Below, piece after piece: positions 36,069-47,434 of a stretch of DNA of 64,000 bases. The notes beneath the pieces are model-generated. The model worked only from the letters and a program-made list of their open reading frames with translations. It did not search any database and had not been told where the DNA came from. The translations under genes and the position numbers were made by a program. The DNA lies in contig CM065298.1 of the NCBI GenBank assembly GCA_032871835.1, positions 12,157,096-12,221,095 of the forward strand. The letters run 5' to 3'. Position 1 is the first letter of the stretch. Every line of letters begins with the position of its first letter. This stretch comes from Dipteronia dyeriana (taxonomy: Eukaryota; Streptophyta; Magnoliopsida; Sapindales; Sapindaceae).

Positions 36069-36310
36069 TAAGTCTTAGCTAGAGTCGGGAGGACTTGGAT
36101 AGCTAAACAAGTGGAAGTCTCGACAAGAGGTGTGAAACCTGGGTTTGTTGAGCAAGGAAGTCTTGGCAAGAGGTGTGAAGCCTCGGATTGTCAAGCAAGG
36201 AAGTCTTGGCTAGAGGTGTGAAGCCTTGGATAGTCAATCAAGAAGTATTGCCTAGGGTCGGGAGGATCCGGATAGGTGAGCAAGAAATCTTCCTAGAGAC
36301 AGGGGGTCTT
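36069..36310 (+). repeat. Tandem repeat of about 46 bp in the solo LTR
   Basis: Four to five imperfect units of the kind gcaaggaagtcttggcaag followed by aggtgtgaagcctyggat. Confidence 0.75.
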
Positions 36311-36628
36311 GGATAGGAAATCGGCTTAGTAGATCACTAGGTTCAAGATAGAGTGAGAGTGAGAGCTTGTAGAGCATGTGTGATTGCTTGAGAGTGCAAC
36401 TCTATTTGAAATACTGGATTTTCTTTTGCTAGTGGTTGTGGTATCAACCTGTGGATGTTTCCTCTTAGAAGGTTTTACCACGTAAATATCTTGTGTTGAT
36501 TTTTAGCATCTTTAATTTCTTCACTTAGTCGATTTGTGTCACTTGAACATTTGCTTTGTCATATATCATTTTGGATATTGTACTAAGTGTTGTATAAGAT
36601 TGCTTGTGTTTTTAAAGAAGATTAAAAT

Positions 36629-36655
36629 CCCCCCCCCCCCCCCCCCCCCCCCCCC
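36629..36655 (+). repeat. 27-base poly-C run
   Basis: Twenty-seven Cs as given. Lengths this long are prone to sequencing and assembly error. Shorter runs occur at 39800-39815 (16 Cs) and 56298-56307. Confidence 0.9.
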
Positions 36656-36697
36656 TCTAGGTATATTTTACACTATAATTGGTTAAGTGAATTTACA

Positions 36698-38673
36698 TTG
36701 TTCTGTAGTATAGCACTACATTCTTCTGTCAAAGTCACCGTTTCGAAATCTTCTAGCTTCCTTTTGTTAGATAGAAGCTTCTTCAAGAACTTTACATAGG
36801 TCGGCATCCGTGCTAGAGCTTCGACAAACGGGATGTTGATGTGCAGTTTCTTGAACATTTCCAAGAACTTTGCAAAGCTCTGAGCATCCTTATGCTTTCT
36901 CAGCCTTTGCGGATATGGAATAGGTGGAACATATGTTTTAACTTGTGGAGGTGTTGGTAGCTCACTTTCTTGATCCTTTTCCATGATCACTTCCTCATTT
37001 CTCAACTCTTCATTCTTATCAACCTCAACTTTCTCTCTATCTTCAATCACAACCTCCTATTTTACCCCAAAGTCCTTCGGTAACTCCACATTCTTTCCAC
37101 TCTTTAGAGTGATTGCTTGACATTGATCTTCCGGATTAGTGATCGTATCGTTGGGAAAGGTCCCTTGTTGCCTCACCTGGGCACCCTTGGCACCCTTGGC
37201 TAACTGACTGACTTGCATCTCTAAATTTTTAATGGAGGCTTGGTTATGTTACGATATCTGGTCCATCTTAGCATCTAGCATCTTAAGTGTGGCATCTTGG
37301 GTGTCCATGCGGCCGTCTATCTTCACCAAGTACTTGGAAAGAAGATCTTCAATTATTGGATTCCTTTCCGCCTCAAAGGCTCGATTCTGGATCTGATAAC
37401 TAGGATTATGTCGGTTGAATACCTGAAGTTGTTGTTGGTTGTTAAAACCTAGAGGTTGTCTCTAGATTTAATTCTATTGTGGTTGTGGTTGTTGTTGTTG
37501 GTTATCCTTCCGTGAGAAATTTGGATGATTCCTCTATCCTGGGTTATACGTGTTTGAATAGAGATTGTTTTGAGGATTCTGAGTTGCTTGTTGGTTGCTG
37601 AAGTTCCTGTTATATCCAACGAAAGCTACTTGATCTGACAAATTTGAAGCAAAGGGGTTCCCATCCTAACATTCGGAACTCATATGTGGTCCTGAACATA
37701 GTTCACAACAAGCAACTATAGCATGACTACTCTCCGCATTCATCCTATTCATTTGCTTAGTAAGTGATTCAAGCTGAGCCTTCACACTTGTCATTTCGTC
37801 AACCTAGAGGACTCCAGAACCCTTTTTCAGCACTTGTCTTTCTTCCCCCCAATGGCTATTAATACTGGCCATTCCTTCTATGAAATCATAGGCCACATCT
37901 GTTGTCTTGGGCATGAGCGACCCTTCTGAAGTTGCATCCACAAAATTCCTAGTTGGACCTGAGATTCCATTGTAAAAGGATTAAAAAATCTACCATTTTA
38001 CCAATCCATTGTGTGGACACTTCCTAATCAGCTCCTTGAATCTCTCCCATGATTCGTAGAGATTCTCCTTTTCAAATGCCACAAAGGAAGTTATGTCATT
38101 CTGAAGGCGGGCATCTTTTCCCGGAGGGAAATACTTGTTCAGAAAATGTTGAGCCAACTGCTCGAATAATTCAATGGAATCAGGTGGTAGTGATTGTAGC
38201 CATGCTTTTGCTCGGTCCTTCAGAGAGAACAAAAACAACTTCATCTTGATGAAGTTTTCTGTTACTCCATTGTAGCAGAAGGTCACACATATCTCGTTGA
38301 ATTTCTGGAGATACTGGTTCGGGTCTTCATGTGGATGGCCATAGAACTGAATCGTGTTCGAGATCATTTGAATCAAAGCTGGCTTGATCTCAAAGTTATT
38401 AGCCCCAGCTATTGGTCTTCTAATGGACGAAATATTCTGGTCCACCCTTGGATTGATAATCTCGTGGAGACTCCTTTGGTCAACTCCCTTGATATCTACT
38501 GATCCTTGGACCAGTTCTGGTTGATCCGCAACGATGGGAGGATTTTGAACATCAGCAGGATTTTCCATTGATCTATTTCTTCGTCGATTTTGGTGATTTC
38601 TCATTGCCGTTCCTTCAATGTCTGGATCAAATTGTAAATCTTGCGGACTGTTACTCCTTGTACGTTGGTGCAT
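36698..38673 (-). pseudogene. Gag of Athila D
   Basis: The start at 38673 gives MHQRTRSNSPQDLQFDPDIE, the same opening as element C. The gag core is in the first open part (37990-38673): ALIQMISNTIQFYGHPHEDP, LFSLKDRAKAWLQSLPPDSI, LNKYFPPGKDARLQNDITSF. A stop at about 37990 is followed by broken pieces. One carries CELCSGPHMSSEC near 37675-37715, the Athila-type short Cys motif. The final part (36673-37050) reads PPIPYPQRLRKHKDAQSFAK and continues to the solo LTR. Confidence 0.87.
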
Positions 38674-38770
38674 ACAAGTGCAACTTGCCTGAAATGATAC
38701 AATAAGAAATTTAAAAGTAAAACGTTCAAATTAGTTATAACCAAATATTTCCACTATCAAATACAACTAA

Positions 38771-38793
38771 ATCCCCGGCAGCGGCGCCAAAAA
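38771..38793 (-). other. tRNA-Asp primer binding site of Athila D
   Basis: On the minus strand TTTTTGGCGCCGCTGCCGGGGA lies directly inside the 5' LTR, an intact Asp-tRNA-type site typical of Athila elements. Confidence 0.85.
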
Positions 38794-38794
38794 T

Positions 38795-40425
38795 TGATTG
38801 TGTCAAACTAGACTTGTTGACTCTCGCAATAGCACGAGGTCGGAATGATAGTATAGTGACAATGTAGGGATCGTTCCCACAGGGAAAAAGGTTATGAAAA
38901 CAGGAATTCAAAGGCTTGTTAACTATTTGAACAATCTAAAACATGAGTTTTCAAGAATTGTAATAAAGTAAATTAACTCAAACACAAACTAAATTATCTA
39001 ACTTAACATTTATAGAAATGTATGGAAAACATGTTAGAACTCGAATCCGTTTTAACCCTCCCAATTGCACACTTGACTCCTTTGCTCCTAATTCGTGCTT
39101 GTACATGCTATAGATTCGTATTCCCTAAACAAATCTCTAACCTCTCTCAATGTATTAGAGATAGTATCTATACATACCTGGAATCTTTCTCAAGCAATCC
39201 GGACAATATGTATAGACCCGTTAAGCACTTAGAATACAAATTGAACCCTATACACTAGCCTAGTGGTTCTAGCACTTTCTTGTCAAGCATAGTGAACATT
39301 ATCTAAGCATTGTCAAATACATCTCCTCTCGGTACTAAGCATCCAACCATAGATCGATTACAAAATGATCAATTAAGCAAAAGCCTTAAGCATTCAAAAC
39401 ATCCATATAGCTCCACAAGCACAAAAATAGAGAAATCAAAGAGTCTATCACAAATGAATCAAGGGTTAAGCATCATCTTGTTCTAAAATAAGAATAATTA
39501 GCTCATACTATACAAATAGAAACCATAGATGAGCTAACATCAATACAAATCATGAAACAATATAAAGAAACAAAAGAAGAAAAGAGTTGAAGAGATAAAA
39601 CTAAGTTGTAGCTTGCGCTTCCTTAGCTTTCTTGAATCCACTAAACCTTGCCCTAACTGATCATATCTTGAAGAACTCGGTCGAGAAATGAAGAGAGAAC
39701 TCCAAAAACGTGAGGAAGCAGAGCTGGTTTGGTTTGTTGATAATTTTCTAGATCCCCTTTCTCTCACCTCTATCTCTTTACTTTAAAGGCAACAAGAAGC
39801 CCCCCCCCCCCCCCCTCACCATCCACTTATGTAGGAGGGCCTCAAAGACATCCTCTCAGCCACTAGGAACATCCCCCGTCAATGTTTAATCAGAGATAAG
39901 ATAGGGGGTCCCACAATAAAGCCACTCCTCTGTTCGCGAAACAGAGTATTCAAGATCTGCCATAATGTGCGGTTCACTTCGACACATCATACCTCACATC
40001 AGTTTAATTTTAGTTGTTGGAATCGTATGTGGTACAGAGCGCGGTTCGTGTTTCCTTCTAGTGTGGTACGCATACCGCACTTGAAGCTTTCTATAATTTC
40101 CTCTGCCATCTCACACGGTACTAAGTGTGGTTCACTTCACCGTCGCGTACCGCGTTTACTTCTAGAATTTCTGTTGTCCTGTTGTACGGTACGAAGTGCG
40201 GTACGCACTTCTTTCTAATGTGGTACGCGTACCGTACTTATCATTTTATACTGAGCTAAAACCTTCTTTTCGCTCCGAAAGCTCCCGGTTTTGCACAAGG
40301 ATAACTCCTGGCTATAGAGGACCTGTTTAAGTATTTAGAACATCAAAAGATGGAGTTTACGAAGAAAACGAGAGCAAAACTATACAAAATGACAGGTACA
40401 TAATGCATTAAAAATGAGCTTATCA
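38795..40425 (-). repeat. 5' LTR of Athila D, full length
   Basis: 1631 bp, starting (plus strand) TGATTGTGTC and ending GAGCTTATCA. It holds four palindromic ggtac units at 39966-40240 and a 16-C run at 39800-39815, all absent from the deleted 3' LTR. Confidence 0.92.
39966..40240. repeat. GC-rich palindromic repeats in the LTR of D
   Basis: Four imperfect units about 70-80 bases apart around gtgcggttcacttcg, ggtacagagcgcggttcg, ggtactaagtgtggttcac and ggtacgaagtgcggtacgc. Each is followed by a partly complementary arm such as gtacgcgtaccgtac. Confidence 0.75.
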
Positions 40426-41480
40426 GCCATAGAGAGGGATGTTGGGGATCAAGATCCCATTATAGATGCATCCTAAGAAAGGCAAAATGAGCAAAACAAA
40501 GAAAATAATAGAGCAATGAGAGATTATGTTATGTTAAGGGTAGACCAAAACATGTCACCAGTTCAACTCCCGATGATAGCCGCGAACAACTTCGAGATCA
40601 AATCCCATGTCTTTCAAATGTTGACAATGATGGGACAGTTAGGTGGTTTACCAAGTGAAGATCCAAACAAGCATTTGAGAAATTCTGACCAAATTTTCTC
40701 AACATTTAGAATCAACGAGGCTACGGACAGTGCGATTCGGTTGAGGATCTTCCTTTTCTCATTAAAGGACTGAGCTAAGGCTTGGTATGACTCATTAGCA
40801 CTAGGATCGATCGCTACTTGGGATGTGTTGGCCTAAGCATTCTTAAACAAGTATTTCCCTCCCGAAAAGACGACACAATTGATGAATGAAATTTATGAAT
40901 TCACCCTATTTGAATCGAAATCCTTGTATGAAGATTGGGAGAGATACAAGGAAGTGTTGAGGAGATGTCCATGTCATGGGATGCCGAATTGGTCAATTAT
41001 AGAGAAATTCTATCGAGGTATGAACTTAACCACTTGCCAATTTGTGGATGCTTCGGCGGGTGGTTATTTGATGAACAAGTCAATGGACGTAGCCTATGAT
41101 TTAATTGAAGATATGTCAATTACAAATAGTCATTAGAGGAATGACAGGAAGGCATGTTGGCAGTCGATCAAATGTCCAACCAAGTTAGCAAGTTGGCAAG
41201 TTGGCAAGCTTTAGTGCATCCCAAGTGAATACGGTGAATTGTGATTTGTGATTTGTGATTTGTGTTTGGGGCCTCATGCAAGTGTAGATTGCCAAGCAGA
41301 AAACCCATTTGCAACTGGATCCATAGAAAAAGACTCCTTTGTGAACTACAACAAAAGTTTTCCTTACCATAACTCCAACAACCAAAATCCCAACCCAAAT
41401 AATAACCCCTATTCCAAGACCTACAATCCCGGGTGGAGAAATCACCCTAATTTCTCATGGAAGGACAACCTACAATGAAC
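40426..41480 (+). pseudogene. Gag of element C, main piece
   Basis: Resumes after the insertion of D: NFEIKSHVFQMLTMMGQLGG, LRIFLFSLKD then a stop (TGA where D has Arg), AFLNKYFPPEKTTQLMNEIY, LYEDWERYKEVLRRCPCHGM, FVDASAGGYLMNKSMDVAYD. The Cys motif CDLCLGPHASVDC is near 41252-41290. Stops at about 40771, 40834 and 41134 make it a pseudogene. Alignment with the gag of D is collinear. Confidence 0.87.
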
Positions 41481-42700
41481 AACACCAAACAACTTTCAAA
41501 CCACTTGGATTCACCTTACCATAACAAGCCCTTCCTAACAAACAACCCCACTTCAAAAATCAACCCCACCAAAATCTAACCGAGAGAAAGCCTACAATTG
41601 AAGACTTGTTGTCCAAGTACATGGTTAAGCTTGATAATCAGATGGAAACCTAAAACTTGGCATTGAAGAAGCTTGATGCAAAGATAGATCAAGTTGTACA
41701 ACATTCTTAAGCTTCGGTCAAGAATTTAGAGGTGCAAATGGGGCAAATGGCCAAGGCAATCCAAGAAAGGCAACAAGATATGTTACCTAGAAATACGAAA
41801 ATCAACCCAAGACCAATGTATGGCATATCATTGAGTAGTGGTAAACAAGTAAAGCTACCTGAGGAATTTAACCAAGAGAAAAAAGTTAAGAAAGAAGGTG
41901 GGGGAAAGAGAGATGAAGATTGTACCTCTAAATTTCATTGAGATGAAGAAAAGAAAGAAGATGATCTACCTAACACATCTTTTGATCTACCTCTCCACCA
42001 CAAGTCAATGCATATGTGCCTCCAATCCCATATCCACAATGCCTCAAGAAACATAAGGATGCTTAAAGTTTCACAAAAGTTTTGGAGATATTTAGGAAAC
42101 TACACATCAGCATCCCATTCGCCGAAACGTTGGTTCAATTGCCAACATATGTGAAGTTTTTTAAAGAGATCCTATCAAACAAGAAGAAGCTTGAGGATTG
42201 TGAAACGGTAGCTCTCACGAAAGAATGTAGTGCTATTCTCCAAAACAAACTCCCTCCAAAATTAAAAGATTTGGGAAGGTTCACAATTCCGTGCAAAATA
42301 GGGAATTTGGAGTTCGGTTAAGCACTAATTGACTCGGGAGTGAGCATCAACTTGATGTCATACTTCGTATTTGATAAGTTGGGATTGGGATAAGTGAAGC
42401 CTACAAAAGGTGATTCTCTAATTGGTGGATCAATCTATCAAGTACTCATATGGAGTTATAGAGGATGTCTTGATGAAAGTGGGTATATTCTTCTTCCTGG
42501 TTGATTTTATAATTTTAGAAGTGAAAGAAGATTTTGAGATCCCACTAATTCTTGGGAGACCATTCTTGAAAACTAGTGGGGCCTTGGTCGATCACAAGGA
42601 AGGCAAATTGATATTAAGGATTTAAGATGAAAAATTTATGTTTGACATGTTTAAGGTCGCCAAGAACCTCTCTCAATATGAAACTTGTTGTAAAGTTGAT
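41481..42700 (+). pseudogene. Gag C-terminus and protease remnant of element C
   Basis: Pieces: MGQMAKAIQERQQDMLPRNT (41738 on), KLHISIPFAETLVQLPTYVK (42094 on), DCETVALTKECSAILQNK, then the protease block ALIDSGVSINLMSYFVFDKL (about 42324-42385, after a TAA where D has Lys) and VDFIILEVKEDFEIPLILGR. It ends at the FDM word near 42640, the same point where D continues into the RT linker. Nothing of RT follows. Confidence 0.82.
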
Positions 42701-44837
42701 GCTTTGAGTCCTTCAAAGGTGGAAGTTTTAAAAAGGAACAAGTAAAAAAAAAACCACTTGAAGCTTGTGTGGTTCAAAATGTGATTAACAAATATGGTGC
42801 AGGATGTCGTAAACCGGTCTCATATGGTGACACGAGCAAGAAGCAAAACTCACATATGAGAGAAAAAAGTGAAAAAGAAGATAAAAGGAAGAGCACATAT
42901 GCAGTCGAAGAAACAAAGAGAGTGAATGGGTTTTAGGTGAGGTCGTTCTATGTCTCACATAAGTTGAAAAGGAAAGAGGTGTTTGATGAGCCCAAATCAA
43001 TAGCCTTGATTGATGACCCAACTTGAAATCACCAAAGGAAGTACGACTCTTGTAAATAGTAGTTTTATTTTCATGCTTTTATATGCAATTTATATTTTTG
43101 TATAGTTCTATGTGTGTGGAGTTGTAATGTGCCTAGCTTATAGGTTTTGGTCGTGCTTGCTTGTCATGTAACATTGTGTTTAGCCTCTTTCCCGCTTTTA
43201 AGCCTACATTGTCCAATTCTTATATATGTACAAACATTGGGGATAATGTTTCGTTTAGGTTTGGGAGTACGGCCATTCAATGACCGACTTTTATTTTGTG
43301 TCTTGCTTGATTGTTTCGTGTGCTTTGTCCTAATTTTTTTTTTTTGCATGATTGCATGTTTTCAAATCAAATTTATACCGTTTTTGAGTTAAAAAAATTG
43401 AGCAACAAGGGTTGCTTGTTGTGATGTTTTTGGTCTGAACCGTTGTAGGAAATTTTTGGTATGCTATGTATCACTTTAGGGTCGTGTTAGCCAAAGCTGC
43501 ACCACATTGCTTACACGCATCCTACAGGACTCATTGTGAGTTAGTGAATGAGGTAGCGCGCCTAAGATGTCTAGATCATTAGTGGAGACTACCCATGTGA
43601 GCTTCATTGCCCTAAAATTGTGTCCACAAGAGTGAATTTCAATTATATTCTCTAAACACTCATCATGTAGATATTAGGAATGAGAAAAATGACCTCTTCT
43701 CATTGAATTGAACATTAAACAACAAATTTTTGAAAGTTGGCATCTTATGATTTATCTTGTTTTCTGCTAGACTTGTACCTATAGAGATGACGTAAGCAAT
43801 GTGTGCTAGCCACTTAAAATTACCCAAACACATTCCTAAACCTTGTGTGTGTACCTAAATGTCCAAAGAATGTGAACCTACACACTAAACTCAACCACCA
43901 TATCCACCTTATGTTACATCTACACCACACTAGACTCAAACTATTGACTTTCTCATAACAATGATCATGTCTTGAAAAAATGAAGATGGAAGCCCCAAAG
44001 AGTAATGTACCAAGATGTATTCAAGTAGCGTGTACTTAGGCTCATTGTGTAAATTGCACCACCTTATTTAAAAAAAAAGCCTTAAAAATACAATGTAAAG
44101 AGTTACCTAAATGTAAAGCAACCACTAAAGTGTACAAAGCTCTTAAAGTCAATAAATTTCCTAAGAGCTAAAAAGGGGAATATACAAATGGTATCAAGGA
44201 AAAGACTATAGCATGATCATTGTCTTACCAATAAAATCATACCCGTCCGACCTCTCCATCACCATCCATCATCAACCTTACTTGCACTTAAAAAGAAGTC
44301 TTAATTGATCTTTAGGAAGGGTCTAGCTCGAAAATAAGAGAGTTCTTAATGTTTGATTCCATTCATGAGGTCTATGTGCATGAAACTATGAGCGTTCTTA
44401 AAAAAAATTCCATATACGTGTAAATTTGAAATTTTTTTGTACATAAACTCAAACTCCCATATGTTTGATGAGTGAGCCTAGGTTCGATGTAGAAAAATAA
44501 GAGAAATCTTGAAAGGCTTAAAGTCCAGGTGAAATGTTATCTAATGACTCTTGTGTTGGATGCTTTTGAAATTAACTACACAAAGAAGTCCGGAATTGTA
44601 ATCTCTAGTGTTGTAGCACCTTGGTTTACATGTCTTGGCATCCCTCTTTACTACAATGTGGGTCGGCCAACGTCGCATCTCATCTCTAGTTGATTCGGTA
44701 GATTTTACATTTGAAGGGTTTGTGGCATGTGCTAAGTGTCATCATGCTTCCTACGAGAGTGGACTAACCTAGTTTTTTTTAGTTTTTACATTTTGTTTTT
44801 TTTTCGTTTTTGTTTTGCTCAAGGACGAGCACAATAT
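42701..44837 (+). other. 3' non-coding region of element C, pol absent
   Basis: Begins with decayed linker words (for example RARSKKQNSHMREKSEK near 42825-42870), then non-coding DNA resembling the 3' tail of D in reverse order of strand. No RT, RNase H or integrase motif was found in any frame. Confidence 0.65.
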
Positions 44838-44851
44838 AGGTTTGGGGGTAT
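44838..44851 (+). other. Polypurine tract of element C
   Basis: aggtttgggggtat directly before the 3' LTR. Confidence 0.8.
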
Positions 44852-46598
44852 TGATTAGACCATATTTATACCTATTTGAGATCCTCATTTCCTATCATTT
44901 GTTCTCGTTTTTTAGTATATTTCGGTTTATAATATGTTTTATGAGGTTTATATAGGTATCATACCATAAATAAGGTATTTGAGCTTAATTGAAGAGTTTT
45001 GGAGATTTTATGGGCTGAATTTGTAAAGGCTTGTGCAGACCACCAAACTTCGGAAAGCCATATCTCTCAGCTCATAATGAATCAAGTTAAGATCCAAATA
45101 TATTCAGAAATCCCTGAATATCTACTTTATATTGGTTTTTATGGATTGCAATTTTAAATTTTCTAGAGGGAGTTATGATAGTTTACGTAACAGTACATAT
45201 TGTTGAAAACCACTAAAGAAGCAAAGAATCAAGAGGTGGCACTGGTGAGGTGCCACTAGACCAGCGCACCCTCACCAGCACACCATCTCCAGTAGGTTGG
45301 CACTGGTGAAGCACTGGTCGACCAGTACACCCTCACTAGCGCACATTCTCCAGTAGGGTGGCGCTGGTGAAGCGTCACCCGACCAGCGTAACAATAGTGC
45401 AAGTATCCAACTCAACAGAACTTGTAGGGTTTTATACCCTACTTCTAAATGTACAAATACCCTATTTTCAGCTCTTCTTAGACACCTCTAGCATGATCCT
45501 TGAGCTCCAACTTCTCCCATTACAATCCAAAACCTCCAAGACACCACATTTCACCCAAATCCTTCACCTTTCACCCAAATCTTTCACCATATCACCCAAA
45601 TCCTTCACCAAATCACCATCTAAACTCTAATACCACCTTACCAACCACTAAATACCTATTTCCTCACTTAGAACAACCACCAAGACCATATTTTGGAGCA
45701 AGAGGAGTCAATAAGAGAATAAGTCTAGCACATCCAAGCAAGGGATGAGGAGTTCTTCACTTAGTTTACTCTTTTCCTTTCTCTCTTTATTATTACTTGT
45801 ATTTCAGTTATGGCTTGTATTTATCTCATATATTGTATGGTCATTCCTTCCATTATGAACTACATCCATCTTGGCTAAGGCCAAGATGAAACCTTTACCA
45901 TGAATTGCTAATAAAGATCACCATTTTATTCATATTGCTTGTATTTATGTATATGTGTTTCATGTTCTAATTAACAATGAGTGTTTGGCTAGCATTTAAT
46001 GTCTCTTTGGTTGTTGTGTGATGTAACGAGAGGAGAAGCACACAACGTGCTCGATGAAATGCATGATAGAGGTCTAGTAAGGTAAAAATACTCGAGGCTG
46101 GTCTCTAGGACTCACTTAGTGAACCACTAAGCTTAATGAACTTGTGTGTATTTCGGATGACCATCGAGAGATAGGTTATTGGTGCATATAAGTGTTGTTT
46201 CTATTACTCGAGAGATAGTAGAGACTAATGGAGGGTGTCACGAGTCTACATACGCATTTGCATAATTTATCCTTAATGTTGTGTCTATAAATCGGTGAGA
46301 ATTTGTTAGGTGGATTCAAGGTCTTAGTCTAAGTTCGTAATAGTAATACAATCACTTGTTTGTGTGTGACTTTGCCTTGTTTGCTTGTTTGTTTAAGTTT
46401 CATTAATTGCATTCTAGTAGTAGTTTAATTTAATTGGTGTTAGTAATATAATTTAATCATCAAACATTTGATTGTCTAAATAGTAGTTAATCAATCAATT
46501 GTGGTAATCAATCATCAATCCTTGTGGAACGAACTTTATTATCATTGTAGTACTCTCACGGCTCCGTACTATTGTGGTTGCTCATTTAGGAGTGATCA
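44852..46598 (+). repeat. 3' LTR of Athila-like element C
   Basis: Matches 23976-25701. Contains a 61-62-bp tandem block (45236-45392, about 2.6 units) built on ggtggcactggtgaag...gaccagcgcaccctcacc. The 5' LTR has a shorter version. Confidence 0.92.
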
Positions 46599-46603
46599 GG
46601 GGT

Positions 46604-47425
46604 GTGCAGTGGATCAGATCTATTGGATTTACCATGATCCAAAATCCAATCCCGACATTACAATAGGATTCGGCCCAAGCATATAATGGAGTTCGATCGG
46701 ATTAAATTACATTTAAATCCGATTCTATTCGAGCTTAAATTCCAATATATACTAAATCGTTCTTAATATATAAAAGTTAAAATATTCTTATAATTAACCG
46801 GAGATTATCTAATTAGCCTGTAGCCTTTTCGTTTTGGTTTTATGATATCTAGTCCCGAAAAAAAATAAACAAATAAACAAAATCTGTGGAGAAAAATTAG
46901 TTTAAAAAAAAAACATTCCAAGTCATTTCCATAAAATCGATCCGACCCGTATCCGCATTTATTGGTTTGATTTTCCAGGTTGTTTGTTTGTGAAGTTTCA
47001 CACTCGCACTTGAATTAAATTGTTGGCAGAGTAGCTTGAACAGGATAAAGAAAGAAACAGTTAAGATTCTTTTCGATCTGTACATTCTAATCCATCTCCT
47101 AACAACTTCGAATCACCAAATGTACCAGTCTTCAAATTATATTCTTTGAGTAAATTTTCAATTCCTTAAAAGCATGCATCAACCCATATTCTTCCCTTGC
47201 ATTTTGCTTCTGGGAATCTGCTTTTTGTGTTTCGTTCTTTGATTTGCAATTGATTTTTGTTTTTTTATATGCATATTTAATTCTTTTTGGGAGATGAGAA
47301 ATTGTGAAATAACGATATATGTTCATGGAGGAAGGAATTTGAAATAGCTTGAACTTTGAGGAAGCAATATATGTCTAAACCACTATCTAAGCAAGGTTTT
47401 ACCTTTTTATTTCATTATGATATGT
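46604..47425. other. AT-rich spacer
   Basis: No coding sequence recognised. It begins gtgcagtggatcagatc, a phrase style common at the edges of plant repeats, but no matching end was found. Confidence 0.35.
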
Positions 47426-47434
47426 TATGAAATA

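Larger units (their letters stand above)
34474..36697 (+). mobile_element. Solo LTR (Copia-type) inside Athila D
   Basis: Starts TGTTAGGTTT and ends GAATTTACA, with a perfect TSD ttgtt (34469-34473 and 36698-36702). It splits gag and protease of D exactly where element C still reads through (ECSAILQN then LPPKLKDL). It has no coding capacity, a C-run followed by tctaggta near the right end, and tandem phrases on gaagtcttg...aggtgtgaagcc. The last two features are shared with the LTRs of the Copia element at 54.6 kb, so it belongs to a related family. No internal domain was found. Confidence 0.85.
25924..40425 (-). mobile_element. Athila-lineage Ty3 retrotransposon D, nested in C
   Basis: The TSD gccat flanks it at 25919-25923 and 40426-40430. 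LTRs are 25924-26855 (3', with an internal deletion) and 38795-40425 (5'). Minus-strand order is primer site, gag, protease, RT, RNase H, integrase, then an extra ORF in the env-like position, which is the Athila layout. A 2.2-kb solo LTR (34474-36697) lies between gag and protease. Without it the element is about 12.3 kb. Gag, RT and ORF3 have stops or frameshifts; the protease and integrase frames are long and open. Confidence 0.94.
23976..46598 (+). mobile_element. Athila-like Ty3 retrotransposon C, split by element D
   Basis: Long LTRs (23976-25701 and 44852-46598, about 1.73-1.75 kb) begin TGATTRGACC and end GGAGTGATCA. The TSD is ggggt (23971-23975 and 46599-46603). Downstream of the 5' LTR is a decayed Asp-tRNA-type primer site, then Athila-style gag, then a protease remnant, then about 1.9 kb of non-coding DNA to the 3' polypurine tract. 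No RT, RNase H or integrase is present. Element D (25924-40425) was inserted in gag, in the opposite orientation. Without D the element is about 8.1 kb. Confidence 0.93.

Noticed and set aside
23976..46598. CRISPR arrays, operons, Shine-Dalgarno sites, tRNA or rRNA genes
   Set aside because: The direct repeats are LTRs and minisatellites. tRNA-like words are primer binding sites of retroelements, not tRNA genes.
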